Positions 11,742 to 23,538 of a DNA stretch of 64,000 nucleotides are shown piece by piece (within the stretch, counting starts at the first letter, position 1; every line of letters begins with the position of its first letter). The stretch comes from Salminus brasiliensis. Its lineage: Eukaryota > Chordata > Actinopteri > Characiformes > Bryconidae. The DNA lies in the NCBI RefSeq assembly GCF_030463535.1, contig NC_132897.1, forward strand, positions 5,649,821 to 5,713,820, read 5' to 3'. Position numbers and translations under genes: made by a program. The notes under the pieces were generated by a model. It was given only the letters and a program-made list of their open reading frames with translations. It ran no database searches and was not told where the DNA came from.

Positions 11742-14700
11742 CTGTAAGGGAAAGTGCACCAGTAAAAAAGAAGTTCAGTCAAATATGTATATATAGTGGT
11801 TTCCACTATGACTGTATTACTACTTCTGACACCACTACTACCACCACCACCACAACTACTGCCATTGCCATTACCACTACTACTTCTTCTTCTGCCACAA
11901 CTACTATTTCCATTACCACTACTCCTGCCACTTCTACTACTGCCACAACTACTATTGCCATTACCACTACTACTGCCACAACTACTATTGCCATTACCAC
12001 TACTACTGCCACTTCTACTACTACTACTGCCACAGCTACTATTGCCATTACCACTACTACTGCCACTTCTACTACTACTACTGCCACAACTACTATTGCC
12101 ATTACCACTACTACTGCCACTTCTACTACTGCCACAACTACTATTGCCTTTACCACTACTACTTCTCCTTCTGCTACTACTATTTCCACAATTACTATTG
12201 CCATTCTGTGAATCAGAAGGTGTATTCTGATGGACAATTACAGGAAAACAAGATATTTGTCTTCTAAATATGATATGATATATGATATAATGTAATATAT
12301 ATATATATAATATGTAATAATATTTGACAGCTTGTGCATAATATGACCAGAATCATGCTAAAACTAACTAAGATGGACCTTTTTATTTTATCTAACTCAT
12401 ATGATGTGCAGTGCTGATACAGTCCACTAGATGGTGCCATGGGTTTGGCTAAAACCTTACCACAACTTAATACATTTGATTAAGGTCCTCCAAAGATAGG
12501 GGTTAGAATAAGGCTTTCTGACCACTGTCCCAGACATATGTTCATTTCTAACATAGTGGGAATGCCTCAGTACTTACAAGGTACAGAGAAACTGCACAGT
12601 AAAAAAATTAGTCAGGCCTTATTACCTTAAGATGAGACAGTTTGTGACTGCATTGCGTTTTTTTAGTTAACTCAACTTGTCAAAAATGCAAATTCCAAGT
12701 TCCAACATTATTAAATGAGCTGAAACTGAATAAATACTGTGTAAGACCTCATCATCTGCACTCCCCTATCACATGCAAGAAGGCCTTTCCTACACCATTG
12801 AGGGCTGTGGTGATGATGGGATTTGATCATATGATGAACAAGCAGGCAGTTAGACAGTTGCACCATTCCAGAGCTGTGAAACCATGTCCATCTGTTTTTA
12901 TGTATGAAATTGTGTAATTTCGCAGCTCTAGAGTGTGTACAGGGCACAGGCTAACTTGTAGCTAATGGCAAAACAGCCCAGGCCTCACCTGTGTAGTGTA
13001 CACTGACATCCCAGCCCTCCTTCATCCAGGCTGAGTTTCTAGTCTCTTCTCTGGACTGCAGGTCCTTATAAGCTGCAGATATATATGAAGTGCATATAAG
13101 GGACAGGAGAAGAAAGGTGCAGTGAGGATTATACTTATACTTATATGAGACCACAATCCGAAACACTGAGAGATCAAACTGCTACTCAGTCCTGGAGTCT
13201 GGATTTCATCTCACTGGGCTAAACTTACCCCACAGATGGTGAACAACATACAGCTCTCCAATCTGTGTGAAGAACCCCCCAACAGCCTCATTGTTCTCTT
13301 GGCGGTATTTGATAGCTCGGGCCCTGTCCATTAGAGGATGTTAGACAGAAATTAGCTGTTAGGCGTTATACAAAAACTGATGGACAATCAGAATGATATG
13401 AAAGAAAAGGCACAGAAGAATCTGTTATGGTTAAAACAATATAAGCTAATGAGCACATGCAGCAGACTTACCAGTGATTCCCCCACTCTATCATCGTGCC
13501 AGGCTTTAATGACCACACAAACAAAAGCAAACGTATTAGTGAAATAACACATTTACATACTGGCATCTAATATTCACTCACAAATATGACTACTTCTACT
13601 ACTACTACTACTACTATTGCCATTGCCACTACTACTGCTACTACTAACACTGCTACCTACTATACTGCCCATGCTGCTGCCAATACTACTGCCTACTACG
13701 ACTGTATTACTACTTCTGACACCACTACTACCACCACCACCACCACCACAACTACTGCTATTGCCATTACCACTACCACTGCTCTTCCACTACCACTACT
13801 ACTGCCACAACTACTATTGTCATTACCACTACTACATCTCCTTCTGCTACTTCCATTGCCACAATTACTATTGCCATTAACACTACTCCTGCCACTTTTA
13901 CTACTGCCACACCTAATATTGCCATTACCACTACTACTTCTCCTTCTGCCACAAGTACTATTGCCATTACCACTACTACTGCCACAACTAATACTGCCAT
14001 TACCACTACTACTCCCACAACTAATACTGCCATTACCACTACTCCTGCCACTTCTACTACTGCCATTACCACTACTACTTCTCCATCTGCTGCTACTACT
14101 GCCACAATTACTATTGCCATTACCCCTACTACTTCTCCATCTGCCGCTACTACTGCCACAACTACTATTGCCATTACCACTCCTACTGGCACTTCTACTA
14201 CTACCACAACTACTACTGCCATTACCACTACTACTTCTCCTTTTGCCACTACTACTGCCACAACTACTACTGCCATTACCACTACTACTGCCACTTCTAC
14301 TACTGCCACAACTACTATTGCCATTACCACTACTACTGCCACTTCTACTACTGCCACAACTACTACTGCCATTACCACTCCTACTGGCACTTCTACTACT
14401 GCCACAACTACTACTGCCATTACCACTACTACTTCTCCATCTGCCGCTACTACTGCCACAACTACTACTGCCATTACCACTACTACTGGCACTTCTACTA
14501 CTACCACAACTACTACTGCCATTACCACTCCTACTGGCACTTCTACTACTGCCACAACTACTACTGCCATTACCACTACTACTTCTCCATCTGCCGCTAC
14601 TACTGCCACAACTACTACTGCCATTACCACTACTACTGGCACTTCTACTACTACCACAACTACTACTGCCATTACCACTCCTACTGGCACTTCTACTACT

Positions 14701-17135
14701 GCCACAACTACTACTGCCATTACCACTACTACTTCTCCATCTGCCGCTACTACTGCCACAACTACTACTGCCATTACCACTACTACTGCCACTTCTACTA
14801 CTGCCACAACTACTACTGCCATTACCACTCCTACTGGCACTTCTACTACTGCCACAACTACTACTGCCATTACCACTACTACTTCTCCTTTTGCCACTAC
14901 TACTGCCACAACTACTACTGCCATTACCACTACTACTGGCACTTCTACTACTACCACAACTACTACTGCCATTACCACTACTACTGCCACTTCTACTACT
15001 GCCACAACTACTACTGCCATTACCACTACTACTTCTCCATCTGCCGCTACTACTGCCACAACTACTACTGCCATTACCACTACTACTTCTCCTTTTGCCA
15101 CAACTACTACCACAACTACTACTGCCATTACCACTACTACTTCTCCTTTTGCCACTACTACTGCCACAACTACTACTGCCATTACCACTACTACTGGCAC
15201 TTCTACTACTACCACAACTACTACTGCCATTACCACTACTACTTCTCCTTTTGCCACTACTACTGCCACAACTACTACTGCCATTACCACTACTACTTCT
15301 CCATCTGCCGCTACTACTGCCACAATTTCTATTGCCATTACCACTACTACTTCTCCATCTGCCGCTACTACTGCCACAACTACTATTGCCATTACCACTC
15401 CTACTGACACTTCTACTACTACCACAACTACTACTGCCATTACCACTACTACTTCTCCTTTTGCCACTACTACTGCCACAACTACTATTGCCATTACCAC
15501 TACTACTGCCACTTCTACTACTACCACAACTACTATTGCCATTACCACTACTACTGCCACTTCTACTACTGCCACAACTACTATTGCCATTACCACTACT
15601 ACTGCCACAACTACTATTGCCATTACCACTACTACTCCCACAACTAATACTGCCATTACCACTACTCCTGCCACTTCTACTACTGCCATTACACCTACTA
15701 CTTCTCCATCTGCTGCTACTACTGCCACAATTACTATTGCCATTACCCCTACTACTTCTCCATCTGCCGCTACTACTGCCACAACTACTATTGCCATTAC
15801 CACTCCTACTGGCACTTCTACTACTACCACAACTACTACTGCCATTACCACTACTACTTCTCCTTTTGCCACTACTACTGCCACAACTACTACTGCCATT
15901 ACCACTACTACTTCTCCATCTGCCGCTACTACTGCCACAATTTCTATTGCCATTACCCCTACTACTTCTCCATCTGCCGCTACTACTGCCACAACTACTA
16001 TTGCCATTACCACTCCTACTGACACTTCTACTACTACCACAACTACTACTGCCATTACCACTACTACTTCTCCTTTTGCCACTACTACTGCCACAACTAC
16101 TATTGCCATTACCACTACTACTGCCACTTCTACTACTGCCACAACTACTATTGCCATTACCACTACTACTGCCACTTCTACTACTGCCACAACTACTATT
16201 GCCATTACCACTCCTACTGGCACTTCTACTACTACTACTGCCACAACTACTATTGACAGACCACTACTTCTATGGCTGCCACAACTACTATTGCCATTAC
16301 CACTACTACTCCTCGATCTGCTACTACTATTTCCACAATTACTATTGCCATTCCCACTATTACTGCGACTTTTGCTACTACCACAACTTCTATTGCCATT
16401 ACCACCACTACTTCTCCTTCTACTACTACCACTACTATTATACTACTTCTACCACCACCATTACAACTACTACTTTAATAATGTTAAAGGTAATGAATAA
16501 ATTGCACCCTCACATTACACACTGCATGTTCATATTGTCTGCACTCCATAATAACTTATTTCTTCACCTGCAATCTGTATGTTCTCAGTTCATATATATT
16601 AGGCCCTGTTCTGGGTACAGGGTCGTTCCAGAAGCTGAACTCGAGAAGAAGCTGGGTGCGTCGAGAGATCAGCATTTTGCTCCTTTCTTTGCGATACTCC
16701 AGATATGCCTGGACACAGAAGTGAAATAAAGGGGGGGAGGGTGAGGAGCAGAGAATGAGGTGAATTCAACAAAACACGTTGGTTATAAAATATTGCTTTA
16801 CATTAGAAGCTACAGAGGTGTGCAAACATCGGTCATGGCGAATGGCAGCCATTGTAGTTGGTTAAAACTATTTGAGCTATTTGTGATGTTTGTCAAGCTG
16901 CTCCTCCGCTCCTCTGACACTTTACTTAAACACCAATATATGCACATATTTATTCAGTATTGTCATCTGTCTGCTGATACCTGCTCCTCCTGCACATTAG
17001 ATCTGCAGCCTTAAATCTCCGGTTGGTTCAAATGCATATTTCTACATTTATTCCATTTATTGTTATTATTGTATTGTATTACTGTGCTGTATTGCTGTAT
17101 CCATCTATCTATCTGTCTGTCTGTCTGTCTGTCTA

Positions 17136-17177
<42 letters not shown>

Positions 17178-20100
17178 AATCTGTCAATCTGTCTATCGCT
17201 CTGTCTATCTATCTATCTATCTATCTGTCACTGTCTGTCTGTCTGTGCATCTATCCATCTATCTCCAGACAGCTGTCTGTCTGTCCGTCCGTCCGTCCGT
17301 CCGTCCGTCTGTCCGTCTATCTATCTATCTATCTATCTGTCTGCCTGCCTGTCTGCCTGTCTGCCTGTCTGTCTGTCTGTCTATCTAATGCACTGTCTGT
17401 CTGTCTGTCTGTCTATATATCACTGTCTGTCTGTCTGTATATCTGCCTGTCTGTGCATCTATCCATCTATCAATCTATCCATATATCTCCAGACAGCTCA
17501 TCTAATTTAGTTTAATGAAGGACTGATTAAGTAAACTACACCGCTAAAGTAAGTTGTTAGGGATTTTTGGAGGGGATTCTCATTACTCACAGTCTCATTT
17601 TCAGTAACCAGGATGGCCCTCATTACCAAGCTGGACTACCAGCATGACAATCTTGACCAATGCTGAATCATTATGACCAGCTCAAAGTGCTCGAAACCCC
17701 CTGAACCAACTTAAATGAAGGCACCACACAAACTGAAGCCATTCAACTGGTTCTTCCTTCTTCATTCAAACCACTTCCTTCTCACTTTACCAAACTAGAC
17801 AACCACTATGACCAACTTGGTCATGTTGGCCAAGCTGGTCATGCTGAAAGTGGATATGTGCTACGGTGGTCAGGAGCCAACCTGGTTAACCAATGGAACT
17901 GGAGCTGGCTTGACCATCAAAGACCAGCTTAGACCATCTGTAACCATCTACCATCATAACCGATGGATTTTACAGCAGGATTCACACTGCTGTAGAAATA
18001 CTTCTTCACTTATTTAGCCCAAACCAGAATGTGTTATGCTGTGGTTCTCACTCCCCTACGCATTCAGTGGACACGTGTCTTGCTTATCAGGATGGTGATC
18101 AGGCACATAAACTGGGTGAAAGAGCAGAATACCTGGTTGAGTCTGAGTTTGTCCAAACATTCTGTTAGAGCTGGATATCCACCGTAGTATCTCCACAAGT
18201 GCACTACAACAACCAGACAGCAGGTGTCACCACAGCACCACATCCCTAACTCAGTCTAAGTTGACTTACTGAGAAGCCTCTACTGATCAGCCATAACATT
18301 AGTTCCACTGACACTGTCACTGGTGAGGTTAAAAACATTGATTATCTTCATGTGCTGTGGTGTCTGTCAAAGGGTGGATATGTCAGGCAGCAAGTGAACA
18401 GTCAGTTCTTGAAGGTGATGAGAAATGGTCAAGCACTTTGGCCACAAGGGTCAAACTGTGATGGCTAGACCACTGAATGTCGACTGAATGGCAGGTCTTG
18501 TGGTCGTGTGGGGGGTTTGCAGTGGATAGTACCTTCTTACCAAAAGTGGTTCAAGAAAGGGAACCACCTGTTAACTGACGACAGGGTCACCTAAGGCCTA
18601 TTGATTTGACCCGTGGAGGCCCCGTCTCACAACTTACTGGAAAAAGGATCTGCTGCTAATGTTAGTCTTAGACACCTTCACTGCTCAGATCTGTTTAGAC
18701 CTATTGAGACCTCCTCTTCATTATTAGGCAGGTGGTATTAATGTTATGGCTGATTTGAAATGTCATGGAATCAATATCACCCACATCTAGGGAGAGTGGC
18801 AATAGTGGAGTCTTATTAAAGGTATACAGGCCATGAATTTCACAAAGCTTGCTTTTCCTAGACCTTTACCTGCTTGGTCCTGCTCTCCGTACCAGGTGTT
18901 CCAGCTTCCCACCACTTCGCAGGGATAGTCTGCATCATTGTGCAGCTCTTTGTGAACCTCAGCTCTATAAGAACACAGAGAATTTACTAAGGTAAACACC
19001 TCACACTGCCTTCTGAATGCAAATGCCCTTTTCCTTGGTTCAGAAAGGCAAATGTACAGTTGGTGTTTCTTTCAAGGTTAGAAATCGTACTTTGTATTTG
19101 TCGTTTCTGATTAATATTCATGGGAATTTTATACATCATGTTATTTTGCCACAGCTGAGGCATAAGGTGACCCACTTTGAAGAACTTTGAAGCCGAAAAT
19201 AAGCTCAAAATAAGAATAAACCACTGAAAGTTGATGTTTTCTCATATTTGTTTAAAATATTAACCAATATAATTCCATATTGTTTAATTCAGTAATAAAA
19301 TCTTGACTCATTTTCTGAAAATATTTTAATTTTTATGTCTTCAGCATCTCACAGCATTGACTTCACCTAATAATTGTAATAATAATGACCCACTTTGAAG
19401 AACTTTGAGGCCAAAAATAAGCTCAAAATAAGAATAAACCACTGAAAGTTGATGTTTTCTCATATTTGTTTAAAATATTAACCAATATAATTCCATATTG
19501 TTCAATAAAGTAATAAAATCTTTTAATTAAAAAGAAAGAATTTTTATGTCTTTACACCATGTTCTGCATGAAAAGCAGCATCTCACAGCATTGACTTCAC
19601 CTAATGTTTATAAAAATAATCCAAAATGACTAGGAATACGAGCTCATTTTATTAAGATCAATAGTTAAGCCTGTTCTATCCTTCTCCTGCAAACAAGAAC
19701 TTTGGAGAACTTTGCTGAAGGCCAATATGCCTCCAATTTGCTCAAGGCTGCTCACAGAGCATGACTTCACAACAACAGATGATATCAGAACTGAGCTGAT
19801 AACCAGTGCATTACGCTTGGCTGATAATAAAAGCTGAATCTTGACACTGGAGGAAGTTGTCACTGAGCTGGCAGCCACAGGATTAAGCTCGGTCGGATGT
19901 CGGATCAAGAGGACGTGTACTTACGATAGACTGTTGTAGGCCTCTAAGCACTCTGGCTTGACGTTGTGGACTAGGGGGAAGATTCAGAGCAGATGTCAGC
20001 GGATTTCTCCAAACATGGTCTCCATATCAGTATATAATGCAGACAGTTCACACACTATTCAGACATTATCAGTCAAAAGTTTTAGAACACCACCAGTTCC

Positions 20101-23100
20101 GTTCCGATTTTATGGACATTTAAGCACTTTAAGTCCAGAAAATGACCTAGAATGGTACAAAGTCCAGCGAGCGCAAATGGTACAAAGGTGAGTAGTAAAC
20201 TGACAGAGCTTTTGAAGAGGGAAAAAAGGGACTTTTTAGGAAACAAGGCACTGGTCATCAACGAACAGCTGGTATGTAGCAATGGAAGCTTTGCAAATGA
20301 AGCTTTGCAAACTGATGCAAATAATCGACAGTTTACAAACCCTTTATCTGTATAAAAGCAGCGCTGGAGCAGACAGTGTTACTGCACTCTCCACCGCAGC
20401 ATTTACTCAACACTGCATGTTCAGACTGCTATCATAATGACTAGAAGAGAAAGACGCTTAAATAAACACAGATAGAGCAGCCGGGGTCCAAGAGAGCACA
20501 ATAGGCCTCGCTCTCTGGGGTGGGTTAACTCCTAGTGGGATGTTGGTTGGCACAGGCGTCTGTTAGATGTTGTATTTGTATATGTTGTATAGGGCAGTGA
20601 TGGCTCAGTGGTTAGCGTTCCGGGCTATTGCTAACAAGGTTGTGGGTTCGATTCCCGGGCTTGGCAAGCTGCCACTGTTGGGCCCTTGAGCAAGGTCCTT
20701 TACCCTCTTTGCTCCCTGGAGTTGGCTGCCCACTGCTCTGGGTGTGTGTGTGTACTCACTGCCCCTAGTTCACTAGTGTGTGTGTTCACTACCACAGATG
20801 GGTTAAATGCAGAGGACACATTTCACTGTACAGTGACAAATACCTGTACCTGTACCTTTACCTTTAACTTTTGCCTTATGTAGATGCTGCCTAGCGATGG
20901 AAAAAAGGTGTAACAGTTAGAAAAAAAGGTGGTGTCTATCATGATGGGAGAGTTCATGTAAACGAGGATTGGGTAATTGGCCTTTGAAATTGGGTAGATA
21001 ATGGAAAAATGGTCAAATTAGAAATCAATAATAATAATAATAATAATTCATACAGCACCTTTCACAAACCCAAGGCCACGTCACATAGGCCAAAAAGGGT
21101 TAGTAGGGGCAAAGAGAAGAAATAATAACAGTGATTTGAAGGAAGACAGTTGCACAGAGTATGAGGAAGAGTAAGTAGTGAAAGACCTGCCGCCCAAAGT
21201 AGAATGTCTATTTAAGGGAACAGTAACGAATCTGGAGTTAGAAGATTTAAGAGTACAAGACAGATGATGTGAAGAAGGAGCAGAAAGCCTATACTGGAGA
21301 CTGGAGATAGGACCCATAGCATAGTGAGTTACAGTCAACAATGTAGAGTCATAGAGCATATTAATAAAACATAGAGCTCTTTTCTTTAGAGAATCGACAA
21401 ATATAGCCGGAGTGAGGTTAGTACAGTTTCCTACCCCATCAATAAACTCAAACAACAAAATCAACAACAGCCCTAGAAAACAAGTTTCTGAGCAGCTGGC
21501 AGCTCACATGACTAAAAACTAGTCTCTCAGCTTAACATTGGACCAAACCAAGACTTAAGACTTGGAGCTGCGGGTTCGACAGCTGGAGTGACGGTAAGAA
21601 TGACATTGCTAAGATGGCAAAACCTGAGTCATGCATGCCTGAGCCATGCAGCACTGCCAGTGGACTGCTGGACAAACCTGGGTGTTCTAAAACTTTTGAC
21701 TGGTAGTTTATTTGTCATCATGCTTGTGTCTTATTAATAGGTGGTTTGTAGAATCTACTCCTTATAGCTAACTGCTGCTGTATAATCAAGCACTGCTAAT
21801 AGAACAGGGCACCCTGGAGCAGCCAGACGCGAGCCTATGGTGACCTAACCCAATGCCAGGCATCTGTGTAGATGCTGGGACATTGCTGTGAGGATTTGAT
21901 TGCATTAAGTGACAAGAGCATTGGTTCTGATGATCACAAATGCCACTACAGCTTTCTCCAAAGGTACTGAATGGGGCTCCAGTGACAGCCCAATCGACAA
22001 GCCCAATGCTAGGGAACTTTATACCCCTCTAGCTGATGCTTGGTATTAGCCATGGTGGCCTTAGGCACATGTCGCTCCTCAAAAGCGTCCCTTTCTATTG
22101 GCATGGGTGCATAATTGCATAAAACCTGTGCCAGCCATGGGTGCACCTAGAGATGGTGTATTTAAATGGTGTCAATAAACTTTTAGAGATATATAGCGGA
22201 TTCAAAAAGTTCTCATGTTCAGAACACATGTTACACACAGAAGGCTTTTTGCAAGAGAAGGAGCTCACATTGTATTTTGTAGAGGCCGCTGGTCTCTTTC
22301 TTGGAGAGTAGGTTGGAGTGGGCATCTTTCCTGGCATCCGCTTTGTGTGCAAACATGGACCTCAACCAACCACCATCACTCTCATTCGCCAAACCCCTAA
22401 TCAGTTTCAAAGAAAAGTAAAGTTTTGTAGAGCACATTACGAAACACGATCATAAGCAGTCGGCTGTTAGGAAGTGCAGTGGGCTTTACAAGCTGAATGT
22501 TCCAATAGAGTTGTGTAGAGGTTGCTAGAAATTCTCACTGCCAGTAATATTAGCCTTATGTTCTAGCATAGGGGAGCCTGACTCAGGGCCCAAAGACCTC
22601 AAATCCAGCACATTTTCAAGACTTCCCTGGCCTGGACTGCCCACATGAAAATTGGAGCTTCATGTTGAGGATTTGATTGCATTCAGCGACACGAGTGTTC
22701 GCAAGGTCACCACCCCACCTCATCCCAAACCAACTCCCCAACTTATCCCAAAAATATTGGATGGAGCACCATCATCATCAACACCATAGTTCCATTGCTC
22801 CACAGCTCAATGCTGCTGAGGGGTTTTATACCCCTCTAGCCCACCTAGCATTAGGCATGATGACAATATATTTATGTTTATCTGCCACAGAGAGTATTAT
22901 ACTATTTGGCAGTGCTTTATACAGTACAATACAAGGTCCAAAAACACCTCAAGTACGGGAATCTCTACAGAGCTGAAGTACCTCATCGACCTCTTAGCAC
23001 ACCCAGCATCTATCACCACAGGCATTTAAGTTGTAGAGCAGTGGATCTCACTTCTCTGGAGTAATGAGCCTCCATCCAGTACTTTTGGGCTGAGTTGGAG

Positions 23101-23538
23101 TGGAGTTTGTGATCCAGAACTAATCGACTAATCCAACATCAGTATAACTGACCTCACCAATGCTCTTGTATGGCCAATCGCAATCAAATCCACATAGCAA
23201 TGTCCTAACACCTAGTGCAAAGCCTTCCAGAAAGAGTAGAGGCTGTTGCTGCAGTAAAAGGCAGGCAAACTTCCAATTAAACACTGGATGTCTACAAACT
23301 TTTAGCCAGGTAGTGAACTCACTGCCAGTGAAATCAACTCCTCCAGCATTTGGCTGGGATACACAGGCCTACGCATGGTAGGCGGTGCTCTTCCCAAATC
23401 ACTGGCCTGGAAAAACACTTCAAACGCGATTAAAGACCCCGTTCTAGAGCCCACCACCTACCTGACCAGTGATGACGTGCCCAAGGTTTCGCGCCAAACT
23501 CGTTTCCTGAGCAGATTTAAGCACCAAGTCGGCGTCAT
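11677..23538 (-). CDS. nipsnap1: NipSnap homolog 1, mitochondrial (ten exons)
   Basis: NIPSNAP1 is a mitochondrial protein that, in vertebrates, acts with NIPSNAP2 as a signal for autophagy of damaged mitochondria. Exons: 23462-23538, 22269-22396, 19925-19970, 18870-18964, 18133-18203, 16568-16708, 13472-13503, 13229-13323, 12989-13072, 11677-11741; total 834 nt, 277 residues plus TAA, every phase consistent (human is 284). Residues 1-25 are arginine- and tryptophan-rich without acidic clusters, like a mitochondrial presequence. Conserved blocks follow: [99 protein letters not shown] and a C-terminal [17 protein letters not shown] and [12 protein letters not shown] favour nipsnap1 over nipsnap2, though the [10 protein letters not shown] stretch is nipsnap2-like. 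Two introns are dominated by ACT-rich arrays. Confidence 0.95.
11810..12206 (+). repeat. Small ACT-rich array in nipsnap1 intron 9
   Basis: About 400 bp of the same units as the large array, beginning with the same non-repetitive leader (GACTGTATTACTACTTCTGA at 11810, also at 13700). In intron 9. Confidence 0.95.
12989..13072 (-). CDS. nipsnap1: nipsnap1 exon 9
   Basis: Acceptor ATATCTGCAG, donor GTGAGG. Encodes [20 protein letters not shown] and DVSVHYT. Confidence 0.96.
13229..13323 (-). CDS. nipsnap1: nipsnap1 exon 8
   Basis: Acceptor AATGGACAG, donor GTAAGT. Encodes [20 protein letters not shown] and [11 protein letters not shown]. Confidence 0.96.
13472..13503 (-). CDS. nipsnap1: nipsnap1 exon 7 (32 nt)
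   Basis: Very short exon encoding [10 protein letters not shown] plus two bases of Trp. Acceptor GGTCATTAAAG, donor GTAAGT. It lies 82 bp from the edge of the large trinucleotide array in intron 6. Confidence 0.93.
13586..16478 (+). repeat. Large ACT-rich trinucleotide array in nipsnap1 intron 6
   Basis: About 2.9 kb built of ACTACTGCCATTACCACT-like blocks alternating with ACTTCTCCTTTTGCC, CCATCTGCCGCT and GGCACTTCTACTACT variants, giving a higher-order pattern. It takes up nearly all of the 3.06-kb intron. All units are multiples of three without stop codons, so long frames exist on both strands (a 1047-codon one on plus); they encode only low-complexity Leu/Pro/Gln or Val/Ala runs. Confidence 0.95.
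16568..16708 (-). CDS. nipsnap1: nipsnap1 exon 6
   Basis: Acceptor CTGTGTCCAG, donor GTGAAG, exactly 47 codons: [40 protein letters not shown] and LRTYRLQ. Confidence 0.95.
17097..17500 (+). repeat. CTGT/CCGT/CTAT tetranucleotide microsatellite
   Basis: About 400 bp of TCTG units mixed with TCTA, TCCG and TGCC variants in nipsnap1 intron 5. The long frames through it (repeated LSVC) are artefacts of a 12-base period. Confidence 0.92.
18133..18203 (-). CDS. nipsnap1: nipsnap1 exon 5
   Basis: A 71-nt exon with acceptor GTTGTTGTAG and donor GTATTC. Encodes [20 protein letters not shown] and LNQ, restoring the frame between exons 4 and 6. Confidence 0.93.
18278..18762 (+). mobile_element. Family B MITE in nipsnap1 intron 4
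   Basis: CTGATCAGCCATAACATTAG at the left, TTAATGTTATGGCTGATT at the right: about 480 bp with matching inverted ends, the longest family B copy. It starts some 75 bp from exon 5. Confidence 0.75.
18870..18964 (-). CDS. nipsnap1: nipsnap1 exon 4
   Basis: Acceptor TTCTTATAG, donor GTAAAG. Encodes [15 protein letters not shown], then [16 protein letters not shown]. Confidence 0.95.
19169..19620. repeat. Tandem duplication of about 220 bp
   Basis: GACCCACTTTGAAGAACTTT starts at 19169 and again at 19387, with almost identical sequence following for over 120 bp; CATCTCACAGCATTGACTTC also occurs twice. Recent local duplication within intron 3. Confidence 0.85.
19925..19970 (-). CDS. nipsnap1: nipsnap1 exon 3
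   Basis: A 46-nt exon: acceptor TTCCCCCTAG, donor GTAAGT, encoding [16 protein letters not shown] with split codons at both ends. Confidence 0.95.
20070..21702. mobile_element. Tc1/mariner-like element carrying a nested SINE
   Basis: CAGTCAAAAGTTTTAGAACA at the left is mirrored by TGTTCTAAAACTTTTGACTG at the right. The 1.6-kb interior has no intact transposase and is interrupted by a family 1 SINE at 20592-20880. In nipsnap1 intron 2. Confidence 0.75.
20592..20880 (+). mobile_element. tRNA-derived SINE, family 1, nested
   Basis: TGGCTCAGTGGTTAGCGTT (A-box-like) and GGTTCGATTCCCGGGC (B box), ending with GATGGGTTAAATGCAGAGGA and an ACCTGTACCT repeat tail. Inserted within the Tc1-like element. 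Confidence 0.85.
21840..22195 (+). mobile_element. Family A MITE, divergent and truncated
   Basis: GACATTGCTGTGAGGATTTG, ACTTTATACCCCTCTAGCTG and TGTCAATAAACTTTTAGAGA follow the family order; ends are poor. It lies 74 bp from nipsnap1 exon 2. Confidence 0.5.
22269..22396 (-). CDS. nipsnap1: nipsnap1 exon 2
   Basis: Acceptor AACTGATTAG, donor GTGAGC. Encodes [20 protein letters not shown] and [20 protein letters not shown], the conserved NIPSNAP N-terminal block. Confidence 0.95.
22660..22950 (+). mobile_element. Family A MITE fragment in nipsnap1 intron 1
   Basis: GAGGATTTGATTGCATTCAG through TCCACAGCTCAATGCTGCTG to GGCAGTGCTTTATACAGT; both termini are missing. An inverted fragment follows at 23150-23320. 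Confidence 0.65.
23462..23538 (-). CDS. nipsnap1: nipsnap1 exon 1, presequence
   Basis: ATG at 23538 opens [20 protein letters not shown] and TSSLV plus two bases, then a strong donor GTAGGT. Composition suits a mitochondrial targeting peptide, and phase 2 matches exon 2 exactly. It is recognised by position, phase and character rather than by direct similarity. Confidence 0.75.

Noticed and set aside
11796-12237. Three overlapping frames of 140-170 codons
   Set aside because: All fall in the small ACT-rich array of nipsnap1 intron 9.
13773-16244. 823-codon minus-strand open frame
   Set aside because: Same array read on the other strand; Val/Ala/Met repeats with no domain.
13586-16729. 1047-codon plus-strand open frame
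   Set aside because: Low-complexity Leu/Pro/Gln product of a triplet array in an intron; it also runs antisense through nipsnap1 exon 6.
17023-17515. Overlapping frames with repeated LSVC
   Set aside because: Artefact of the CTGT/CTAT microsatellite.
16709-18869. Apparent loss of nipsnap1 exon 5
   Set aside because: At first the HLWR exon seemed missing; it is present at 18133-18203 with correct phase.
20592-20880. tRNA gene (A and B boxes present)
   Set aside because: No cloverleaf or anticodon arm; it is the tRNA-derived head of a SINE. The same holds for 34944 and 35322.
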